In this document: one piece after another, positions 36,001 to 42,905 of the stretch
Layout of the letters: every line of letters starts with the position of its first letter
Position numbering within the stretch: the stretch's first letter is position 1
From: Muribaculaceae bacterium
Lineage (GTDB): Bacteria > Bacteroidota > Bacteroidia > Bacteroidales > Muribaculaceae
DNA: 64,000 nt
Assembly: GCA_023663365.1 (NCBI GenBank)
Contig: JAMPHP010000001.1
Span: forward strand, 1,614,802 to 1,678,801
Direction: 5' to 3'
Notes under the pieces: generated by a model
Told to the model about the DNA's origin: nothing
Databases searched by the model: none
Seen by the model: the letters and a program-made list of their open reading frames with translations, nothing else
Program-made: the position numbers and the translations under genes

Positions 36001-37187
36001 AGCTGGAGCGCTATGGCTGTGATGATGGTCTCGAGGCGCGACTTCTGCTCGCGGGTCTCGGCCAGCGGCAGAGCGTCGAGCTCGGCTCTCGACTGGCTCA
36101 CGTAGATTTTGAACTGCTCCACGAAAGCGCTTCTGAAAGGCTCGCGTTTCCAGTTCTCGAGGTCGCGGCTGAAGATACTCTCGAAGATGCGGTTGAGGTA
36201 ATTTCCGACTTTGTCGGGGTGCAGCCGGAAAATCAGCATAAGCACGCCGAACTGCTGGGCGGGGTGGTAGAGGTAGCCCGAGCGCTGGAGCTTGTCGAGG
36301 ATGCTCTCCACGAATACATCCTGACGGCCTTTCGCAATCACGGCGAGGGTGTCGGTGTAAGGGTCGATGCTTTCAACCATCTCGGTGAGCTGCTGGCGGA
36401 GGGCACGGCGGTGCTCGGCGGGCACGGCATTGAGGTAGCCGGAGCCTTCGAGGAGGTAGAGCAGAGCGCGGCGGAAGGCTTTGAGCAGAGCTGCTACGGC
36501 ACGGTGACGGCGGTGTACGCCGGCTTGCAGGAACCACTCAGGCAGGTGCGCTATCACGGTGCGGGCGGCCGACAGAGGCCATAGCGGGCTTTTCTGCCTG
36601 ATTTCGGCGCGCACGGTCGACATATCGTCCGACTCCTCGACAAGGCGTGTGACAAAGGCCGCCGCCGCAGGGCTGACCTCGCTTCCGGCCATGATGTCGG
36701 CAAGAGAGTAGTAGGGCAGTTTGGCACCCTCGTCGACACGGGCGAGCCTGAAATTCCGCGGGGTGAGTTGCGAGAACTTGCAGCGCACTATCTGCCCCTT
36801 CGACAGCAGACCTTCGGGCTCGAAATGCGGATAGAAAATGCCATTGGTGTCGCGGAGCATGAAAGGCTCCTCGGCAGGATTAGAGGGCACCGATACAACC
36901 TCGGCCTCGAAAGTGTCGCCACGGGCAAATGAATTTTCATAAAGCTCATATACGTAAGGCGCAACTATGTGCGTGACTACCGGCAGACCATCGGGCGAAA
37001 TACTCTTTACACGGCAATTCAGCTGAGCCGGAAGGACATAGCCGGGCGAGCGCTGAAATTGCAGCTTGCTAAGTTTTATCTCGGCTTCGGAGCCGTCGGG
37101 CCGCAATGCCGCAAGGTGAAAATACTCATCGCCCGCACTCGACGGGAGCACCCTGAAGGTGTAGGTGTAGTCAATCTGATAATTCAT
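33096..37187 (-). CDS. Giant protein with Schlafen AlbA_2-like domain
   Basis: 1363 residues, no signal peptide or clear membrane helix. Residues about 940-1090 match the AlbA_2/Schlafen divergent AAA-4 type: KYLEFKTSIVYP, then MSRVAGLLNADGGRLYIGVNNDG, then a segment ending RLFVRQSGQSTREY. The first 150 residues and about 620-730 have short G-D-h-beta stretches (FTIGDIVHIRLSQKGKQGQI) that read like OB/S1-type folds, and 160-620 is mainly helical. After an acidic Ala/Glu linker (about 1110-1160), residues 1175-1280 form a beta-rich domain reminiscent of a pinwheel. Nucleic-acid binding is likely, the reaction unknown. First gene of an operon ending in ruvC and ligA. Confidence 0.75.
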   Translation of the reverse strand: MNYQIDYTYTFRVLPSSAGDEYFHLAALRPDGSEAEIKLSKLQFQRSPGYVLPAQLNCRVKSISPDGLPVVTHIVAPYVYELYENSFARGDTFEAEVVSVPSNPAEEPFMLRDTNGIFYPHFEPEGLLSKGQIVRCKFSQLTPRNFRLARVDEGAKLPYYSLADIMAGSEVSPAAAAFVTRLVEESDDMSTVRAEIRQKSPLWPLSAARTVIAHLPEWFLQAGVHRRHRAVAALLKAFRRALLYLLEGSGYLNAVPAEHRRALRQQLTEMVESIDPYTDTLAVIAKGRQDVFVESILDKLQRSGYLYHPAQQFGVLMLIFRLHPDKVGNYLNRIFESIFSRDLENWKREPFRSAFVEQFKIYVSQSRAELDALPLAETREQKSRLETIITAIALQLILADDDDPDRDRTESLFFRYVALLRPLNNEALLSKSFLSLMGADLNTRLSYRQLKEPMMMMTQATVMPAGDYMARLTSSHRYSNGSVDITVSEAGIQLSLTRRRDITERVIPDGLMGWLRPQIFLNGIRGLSGPRLRKLADHNQWWHDIESSLFDAVSTEADTRALDEPVQRRHADKGDDVYIVIDGIDDYFDNNPTFNCHIADSDFEDGSGILKRDQIVGYNLKQPSATAFTAPDGSQLGFLARVLDIRPDGSYIFSLRDEVDSYIEDAFNFDDEYIAIVAGINERDYSAITRAGVGLFIEKDPEEAFTIGDIVHIRLSQKGKQGQIRAYITERSDRPEDKFDKAEAFANLLRSIGESDAPAEEPAEELIRDFDEMLRPDDVRELIGILRFKAIAESDLIKAYDYLRFGRILSLVIGDKLLADKLGTHASLLTLHQYYATNSRIDADKLEALQAEACSDPLLKMIYHRLAMVSWLGKSERNAELYANATEPANELEGSIARMVLSYNMLNVSESAADTTIASEIKQEIMKKLNVNNETRRSKYYGSESKYLEFKTSIVYPATAPGEEMREDPEAQQFHIMSRVAGLLNADGGRLYIGVNNDGYEVGMHDDFKYFARRNASIGRYSFKIKNLDNLCVFIENLVNETFGASVGRKIAVSVDDEAEKGVILLDIKESLDPVFIDGRLFVRQSGQSTREYHGQAIDDFVRERAELRAERMHLLSISQPEAAEADDEPVAAQAETDKPAESTAQPAEELAAPEPGSSLISTSRWRPNVLHSYETGYAEPFGYLYFNGEKSLIFSRKDLYMEPGFDGCRLALAIPHELADGFLILAYDNERALRIPLAEIYEKGENTTIEYNSEHSIMFAAIAAKDDALVCVGADSADTLWRRANKVALIEQAHLMSSPRRLHDAPIHHTVAYEIADAKAVDRFADCLSDKIAGKRFGATMRVKESSPNLANKLELLVNDCH

Positions 37188-37225
37188 AATGTGAAAAGTA
37201 AATTATGTAATTAAAAAAATATCTA

Positions 37226-37256
37226 CAAAAATAGTGATTATAAAAATGGCGGCCAA
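37226..37256 (-). promoter_or_regulatory. Promoter of the AlbA_2-ruvC-ligA operon
   Basis: Minus-strand TATTTTTG (37233-37226) with TTG 20 bases upstream (37256-37254). The AT-rich leader is about 35-40 bases. It is back to back with the uvrA promoter. Confidence 0.6.
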
Positions 37257-37295
37257 GGTTTTTGCTTTTTTTAGCATGGCAAAAGGGCGGTATTC

Positions 37296-37326
37296 TTGCA
37301 CCGGCCCGCGAAAAACACTAATTTTG
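37296..37326 (+). promoter_or_regulatory. Promoter of uvrA
   Basis: TTG at 37296-37298, a 20-base spacer and TAATTTTG at 37319-37326. The ATG follows after only four bases, so the message should be almost leaderless. Confidence 0.6.
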
Positions 37327-37330
37327 TAAG

Positions 37331-40159
37331 ATGAACGTTTCCAATATTACAGTGAAAGGAGCCCGTGTCAACAATCTTAAGAACGTTGACGTGGAAATTC
37401 CTCGAAATCAGCTTGTGGTGATAACCGGTCTCTCGGGTTCGGGCAAATCGTCGCTTGCCTTCGACACTCTGTATGCCGAAGGTCGGCGCCGCTATGTGGA
37501 AAGTCTTTCGGCCTATGCCCGTCAGTTCATGGGTAAGTTGCGCAAGCCCGAGTGCGATTTCATCAAAGGCTTGCCCCCGGCTATAGCCATAGAGCAGAAG
37601 GTGAACACCCGCAACCCCCGCTCGACCGTGGGCACATCGACGGAAATCTACGACTATCTCCGTATGCTTTTCGGGCGCATAGGGCGCACTTATTCTCCCG
37701 TCTCGGGCCGGCAAGTGAAGAAGCATACCGTGGCCGATGTGGTGGAGGCCGCCACGAGCTACCCGGAGGGCACCCGCATTGCGGTCGTTGCGCCGATAGT
37801 GCTTCCCGAAGGGCGTACCATACCCCAGCAACTCGATATTTACCTTAAGGAAGGATATTCGAGAGTAGTTGATAAAGAGCGTAATTTCATTGATATAGAG
37901 AATATCGGCGGCGCGCCCGGCGACGTCGACCTGCTTATCGACCGCCTTGCCGTGGCCCATGGGGGCGACGAGGTGTCGCGCCTGGCGGAGTCGGCCGAGA
38001 CGGCTTTCTTTGAAGGGCACGGCGAGTGCTCGCTGCTCGTGTGGGAGCCCGATGGCGGAGTGAAATGCCTGCCGTTCTCGAAGCGCTTCGAGGCCGACGG
38101 CATCACCTTCGATGAGCTCAGCGACCAGATGTTCAACTTCAACAATCCCGTGGGAGCCTGCCCCGTGTGCGAGGGCTTCGGAAAAACACTCGACATCGCC
38201 GAGGAGCTTGTGGTTCCCAATCCGGGCCTGTCGCTCTTCGAGGGATGCGTGGCGCCGTGGCGTGGCCCGTCGTCGGCCCGCTGGCGTGAGGCTTTCATCC
38301 ATGCCGCCGCTCCACTGGGCTTCCCTGTGCATACCGCCTACGACAAGCTCGATGAAAAGTGGCGCGACCTGCTGTGGGAAGGCGATGCCGCCAAAGGAGT
38401 GCAAGGCATCAACGCCTACTTCGACTATGTGAGCTCGAAGCGTGCCGCCGTGGAGTACCGCATGATTCTCGCCCGCTACCGTGGGCGCACCACCTGCCGT
38501 GCCTGCCGTGGCACCCGCCTTAAGCCGGGAGCCTCGTATGTGAAAGTTGGCGGTGCCACCATATCGCAGCTTGTGGCTATGCCCGTGAAAGAGCTTCAGC
38601 CGTGGTTCGATGCTCTTGAGCTTGATGATGCCGACAGCGCCGTTGCGGGGCGTCTGCTCACCGAAATCCGCCGCAGGCTTAATTTCCTTGTGGATGTGGG
38701 GCTTGGCTACCTCACTCTCGACCGACTGAGCAACAGCCTCTCCGGCGGCGAGAGCCAGCGCATCAACCTCGCCACGCAGCTCGGCAGCAGCCTTGTGGGC
38801 TCGCTGTATATACTCGACGAACCCTCAATCGGACTTCACAGCCGCGACACCGACAGGCTTATAGAAGTGCTGCGCCGCCTTCAGCAGCTCGGAAATACGG
38901 TGGTGGTAGTGGAGCACGACGAGGACATCATGCGCCACGCCGACAGAATTATTGATGTGGGCCCCGGTGCCGGCACCTTCGGTGGTGAGATAGTGTATCA
39001 GGGTCCGCCGAAGGGAATAGAGAAGTGCCCCGAAAGCTACACCATGAAGTACCTGACCGGTGAGCTTGGTATCGAAATACCGGCCTCGCGACGCCGGTGG
39101 CGCGATTTCATAAGAGTGGAAGGTGCCTCGGAGCACAATCTGAAGGGCATCGATGTGGATTTTCCGCTTGGCGTATTTACCTGCGTGACAGGTGTGAGCG
39201 GTTCGGGGAAGAGTACGCTGGTGCGCGACATCTTCTATCGTGCCCTTGTGCGTCACTACACCGGCGAAGGCGATGCGCCCGGCCGTCACGCAGGCATATC
39301 GGGCGACCTCAAGCGGGCCTCGGGAGTGATATTCGTGGATCAGAACCCTATCGGCCGCTCGTCGCGCTCGAACCCCGCAACCTACCTCAAGGCATACGAC
39401 GAAATACGCGCCCTGATGGCATCGCAGCCGCTTGCCAAGCAACTCGACATCCCGGCCGGATACTTTTCCTTCAATACCGAAGGGGGCCGCTGCGAGGCGT
39501 GCAAGGGTGAGGGATATATCACGATTGAAATGCAGTTTCTCGCCGATGTGACCGTGGAATGTGAGGAGTGCCACGGGCGGCGCTTCAAGCGCCCGGTGCT
39601 CGATGTGCGCTACCGTGGCCTCAATATCGCCGACATCCTCGACCTCACCGTCGACGCTGCTATCGAGTTTTTCTCGGCAGAGGGCGCGGGAGCAATCGAG
39701 CAGCGCATAGTGCGCAGGCTGCGTCCGCTGCAGGAAGTCGGCCTTGGCTACATACGCCTCGGCCAAAGCTCAAGCACACTCTCGGGCGGTGAAAATCAGC
39801 GCGTAAAGCTGGCCTACTACCTGTCGATGTCGGCCTCGCCGCTCGGGGCAGGTGGCGGCGGATCGCTTCAGCCACAGATCTTTATCTTCGACGAACCCAC
39901 TACCGGCCTGCATTTCCACGACATCCGCCTTCTCCTTGCCGCATTCAAGCGGCTTGTCGAAGCAGGGCATACCCTTGTGGTGGTCGAGCATAATCTCGAT
40001 GTAATCAAGACTGCCGACCACCTGATTGACCTCGGCCCCGATGGCGGTGATGCCGGAGGCACACTCGTGGTGGCCGGTACGCCCGAGGAGGTGGCAGCCT
40101 GCCCCGAAAGCCTCACCGGCCAATACCTTAAGGCGAAGCTAGAAGAAAAGCACAGATGA
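37331..40159 (+). CDS. uvrA: Excinuclease ABC subunit UvrA
   Basis: 942 residues. The damage-recognition ATPase of nucleotide excision repair. Walker A motifs are GLSGSGKSS (about 34-42) and GVSGSGKST (second half); signatures LSGGESQR and LSGGENQR; Walker B ILDEPSIGLH and IFDEPTTGLH. The second zinc finger is intact (CEAC...CEEC). In the first, CPVC is present near 276-279 but its partner pair is reduced to a single Cys near 245. Divergent from the AlbA_2 operon, so repair genes lie on both sides of this promoter region. Confidence 0.97.
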   Translation: MNVSNITVKGARVNNLKNVDVEIPRNQLVVITGLSGSGKSSLAFDTLYAEGRRRYVESLSAYARQFMGKLRKPECDFIKGLPPAIAIEQKVNTRNPRSTVGTSTEIYDYLRMLFGRIGRTYSPVSGRQVKKHTVADVVEAATSYPEGTRIAVVAPIVLPEGRTIPQQLDIYLKEGYSRVVDKERNFIDIENIGGAPGDVDLLIDRLAVAHGGDEVSRLAESAETAFFEGHGECSLLVWEPDGGVKCLPFSKRFEADGITFDELSDQMFNFNNPVGACPVCEGFGKTLDIAEELVVPNPGLSLFEGCVAPWRGPSSARWREAFIHAAAPLGFPVHTAYDKLDEKWRDLLWEGDAAKGVQGINAYFDYVSSKRAAVEYRMILARYRGRTTCRACRGTRLKPGASYVKVGGATISQLVAMPVKELQPWFDALELDDADSAVAGRLLTEIRRRLNFLVDVGLGYLTLDRLSNSLSGGESQRINLATQLGSSLVGSLYILDEPSIGLHSRDTDRLIEVLRRLQQLGNTVVVVEHDEDIMRHADRIIDVGPGAGTFGGEIVYQGPPKGIEKCPESYTMKYLTGELGIEIPASRRRWRDFIRVEGASEHNLKGIDVDFPLGVFTCVTGVSGSGKSTLVRDIFYRALVRHYTGEGDAPGRHAGISGDLKRASGVIFVDQNPIGRSSRSNPATYLKAYDEIRALMASQPLAKQLDIPAGYFSFNTEGGRCEACKGEGYITIEMQFLADVTVECEECHGRRFKRPVLDVRYRGLNIADILDLTVDAAIEFFSAEGAGAIEQRIVRRLRPLQEVGLGYIRLGQSSSTLSGGENQRVKLAYYLSMSASPLGAGGGGSLQPQIFIFDEPTTGLHFHDIRLLLAAFKRLVEAGHTLVVVEHNLDVIKTADHLIDLGPDGGDAGGTLVVAGTPEEVAACPESLTGQYLKAKLEEKHR

Positions 40160-40224
40160 TGACCAATCGTCGAAAAAAATTGGCATTATAATCGACACCG
40201 TAAACGCAGGTAAAAAAAATTGCG

Positions 40225-40232
40225 TATATTTG
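40225..40232 (+). promoter_or_regulatory. -7 promoter box (TATATTTG) before the MlaE-like gene
   Basis: TATATTTG fits TAnnTTTG exactly, 26 bases before ATG 40259; no clear -33 element. Confidence 0.45.
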
Positions 40233-40258
40233 CGGCTACGTAAAAACACACAGGTATA

Positions 40259-41008
40259 ATGATACTGACACAATCGCTGGCCACTTTCGGCCGCTACTGT
40301 ATATTCCTGAAGCGCATATTCTCCGTCCCCGACAGGGTGAGCGTGAGCCTGAAGCGCACCGTTCAGGAGGTGAACAAACTTGGCATCGACTCCATCCCGC
40401 TTGTGCTCATCATCTCGCTCTTCATAGGTGCGGTGATAGCCATCCAGATGCAGCTCAACATCGCCTCACCGCTGATACCGGCCTACTCCGTGGGACTTGC
40501 CACGCGCGATATCGTGCTGCTCGAGTTCTCCAACTCCATCCTGTGCCTCATCCTGGCCGGTAAGGTTGGCTCCAACATAGCCTCGGAGATAGGCACGATG
40601 CGCGTGACCGAGCAGATCGATGCCCTCGAGATTATGGGTGTGAACTCGGCCAACTACCTTGTGCTGCCTAAGATAGTGGCCTTCGTGTGCTTCATGCCGG
40701 TGCTTGTGGTTCTGTGCATAGGCACCTCGCTTGTGGGCGGCTATCTCGTGGCTGTGTTCACCGACCTTATCACGGTGTCGCGCTACGTCTACGGTCTACA
40801 GGCCATGTTCATTGAGTGGTATGTGTGGTACGGCCTTATCAAGTCGCTTGTGTTCGCGTTTATCATAGCCACGACGGCATCGTTCTACGGCTATTATGTG
40901 AAGGGCGGCGCACTCGAGGTGGGCAAAGCCAGCACCAATGGCGTGGTTGCGAGCAGTATCTTTATTCTTCTCTTCGACGTAATCCTCACCAAACTCCTGC
41001 TGCAATGA
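40259..41008 (+). CDS. mlaE: MlaE-family ABC transporter permease
   Basis: 249 residues with five or six membrane helices and the MlaE pattern (VLIISLFIGAVIAIQMQLNI, LAGKVGSNIASEIGTMRVTEQIDALEIMGVN). Members move phospholipids between the inner and outer membrane, or other lipids, together with an MCE protein and an MlaF ATPase. The ATPase gene follows with a 4-base overlap. An MCE (MlaD) gene is not in the immediate neighbourhood. Confidence 0.92.
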   Translation: MILTQSLATFGRYCIFLKRIFSVPDRVSVSLKRTVQEVNKLGIDSIPLVLIISLFIGAVIAIQMQLNIASPLIPAYSVGLATRDIVLLEFSNSILCLILAGKVGSNIASEIGTMRVTEQIDALEIMGVNSANYLVLPKIVAFVCFMPVLVVLCIGTSLVGGYLVAVFTDLITVSRYVYGLQAMFIEWYVWYGLIKSLVFAFIIATTASFYGYYVKGGALEVGKASTNGVVASSIFILLFDVILTKLLLQ

Positions 41009-41778
41009 TAGAAGTAAAGCATCTCACAAAAAGTTTTGATGGACGTACGGTGCTTCATGGCATCGATGCAACCTTCTATACGGGCAAGACCAACCTTATC
41101 ATAGGTCAAAGCGGCTCGGGAAAGACGGTGATGATCAAGTCGCTCGTAGGCCTGGTGACACCCGAGACCGGAGAAATCCTCTTCGACGGCCGCAACCTGC
41201 TGACCATGAAAGCTGAGGAGGTGAAAAACCTGCGCAAGGAGATCGGTATGCTCTTTCAAGGCTCGGCGCTCTTCGACAGCGAGACCGTGCTCGGCAACGT
41301 GCTTTTCCCGCTGGTGATGTTTACCGACATGAGCCGCGGCGAGATGCGCGACAGAGCTATGTTCTGCCTCGAGCGTGTGGGCCTCAAAGGGGCCGAGAAC
41401 AAATATCCGGCCGAGATTTCGGGCGGTATGCAGAAGCGTGTGGCTATTGCCAGAGCTATTGCCCTCAATCCAAAGTACCTCTTCTGCGACGAGCCTAACT
41501 CCGGCCTCGACCCCAAGACCTCTATCCTTATCGACGAACTGCTCAGCGACATCACTCACGAGTACAATATCACCACCGTAATCAATACTCACGACATGAA
41601 CTCGGTGCTTGGAATCGGCGAGAACATCATCTTCATCAACAAGGGTCACCGTGAGTGGGTTGGCGACATGAGCCAGATCTACACCACCTCGAATGAAGCT
41701 CTGAACGACTTTGTGTTCGCTACCCGCCTTTTCCAGGAAGTGCGGCGCTACGTGGCAGATAATCATACCAAGAAATGA
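41005..41778 (+). CDS. mlaF: MlaF-family ABC transporter ATP-binding protein
   Basis: 257 residues from ATG 41005, chosen because it overlaps the permease stop (ATGA) and begins the cassette (MIEVKHLTKSFDGRTVLHGI). Walker A GQSGSGKT, signature ISGGMQKRVAIARAI, Walker B LFCDEPNSGLDP, H-loop NTHDM. It powers the MlaE-like permease at the inner face of the cytoplasmic membrane. Overlaps the next gene by 4 bases. Confidence 0.93.
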   Translation: MIEVKHLTKSFDGRTVLHGIDATFYTGKTNLIIGQSGSGKTVMIKSLVGLVTPETGEILFDGRNLLTMKAEEVKNLRKEIGMLFQGSALFDSETVLGNVLFPLVMFTDMSRGEMRDRAMFCLERVGLKGAENKYPAEISGGMQKRVAIARAIALNPKYLFCDEPNSGLDPKTSILIDELLSDITHEYNITTVINTHDMNSVLGIGENIIFINKGHREWVGDMSQIYTTSNEALNDFVFATRLFQEVRRYVADNHTKK

Positions 41779-42905
41779 AATTTGCCGATATCTACGGGCA
41801 CGAGGATGTGAAGGACCGCCTTCGGCGCATGGCCGACGACGACCACATCCCGCACGCACTTCTGCTGGAGGGGCCGGCCGGGGCTGCCAAGTTTGCCCTC
41901 GCGCGTGCTTTCGCACAGTATATCCACTGCACCAACCGCGTCGGAGGCGATTCGTGCGGAGTGTGCCCGTCGTGCCGCCAGCATGAGGCTTTCGGGCATA
42001 TCGACACTGTGTTCTCTTTCCCGGTGGTGAAGCGCGGCTCGGGCAAGGCTACAGTCAGCGACGACTACATAGAGGAGTTCCGCACGTTTATGAGCGAGAC
42101 TCCTTATATGGATTTCGACACGTGGCGTGTGACGCTCGACAGCATAAACGCACAGCCGCAGATATACGTCGATGAGGCCAATGAGCTGCTGCGAAGGCTC
42201 ACATTCATGACGCGCCAGTCGCGCTATAAAGTGGCATTGCTATGGTTGCCCGAGCGTATGCGCGAGGACACCGCCAACAAGCTCCTTAAGCTCGTCGAAG
42301 AGCCTTTCGCCGACACTAAGTTCGTGATGGTGAGCAATGATGCCCGCCGGATACTCCCCACCATCTACTCGCGCACTCAGCGCGTGGAGGTGCGCCGCTA
42401 CACCGAAGCGGAGCTTACCGACATCCTTGTGGCTCACGGCCACGACGAGGCTGCGGCGGCCGATGTTGCGCGAATATCGGAGGGGAATATCAACGAGGCA
42501 CTGAAGCTGGTGTCGGTGTCGAAGGAGAGGCTGCAGTATTTCGAGTTCTTCGTGGAGCTCATGCGCAAGGCTTATGCCCGTAAGGTTGCCGACCTCCGAG
42601 CCTGGAGCATCGCCGTGGCGGGGCTTGGCCGCGAGGGTGCCATGCAGTTTGTGGACTATTGCACACGCCTGGTGCGGGAGAGTTTTCTGATGCACCTGGG
42701 CGACGGGCGTCTGCTCACCCTCGACCGCACCGAGCATGCCTTCACCGTGAAGTTCTTCCCCTTCATCAATGAGAAGAATGTGGTGGATATGACAGCGCTT
42801 TTCGATGATGCAAGGCGCGATGTGGCGGCAAACGCCAACGCGAAGATGGTGTTTTTCGATTTGGCTGTGAGGGTGATTATTCTCATTCGTCGCAATGGCA
42901 ACTGA
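41775..42905 (+). CDS. holB: DNA polymerase III delta' subunit (HolB-like)
   Basis: 376 residues. A clamp-loader subunit with an AAA+ fold: GHEDVKDRLRRM at the N-terminus, HALLLEGPAGAAKFALA where the P-loop would be, four zinc cysteines (CTNR, CGVCPSC), and the LLKLVEEPFADTKFVMVSND segment. The P-loop ends AKF instead of GKT and the SRC motif reads SRT, consistent with the non-hydrolysing delta' rather than the tau/gamma subunit. Overlaps its neighbours by 4 and 11 bases. Confidence 0.88.
   Translation: MKFADIYGHEDVKDRLRRMADDDHIPHALLLEGPAGAAKFALARAFAQYIHCTNRVGGDSCGVCPSCRQHEAFGHIDTVFSFPVVKRGSGKATVSDDYIEEFRTFMSETPYMDFDTWRVTLDSINAQPQIYVDEANELLRRLTFMTRQSRYKVALLWLPERMREDTANKLLKLVEEPFADTKFVMVSNDARRILPTIYSRTQRVEVRRYTEAELTDILVAHGHDEAAAADVARISEGNINEALKLVSVSKERLQYFEFFVELMRKAYARKVADLRAWSIAVAGLGREGAMQFVDYCTRLVRESFLMHLGDGRLLTLDRTEHAFTVKFFPFINEKNVVDMTALFDDARRDVAANANAKMVFFDLAVRVIILIRRNGN

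Noticed and set aside
40816..41004. Earlier start for the MlaF-like gene
   Set aside because: The upstream part is the out-of-frame 3' end of the permease gene; ATG 41005 begins the ATP-binding cassette and overlaps the permease stop in the usual way.
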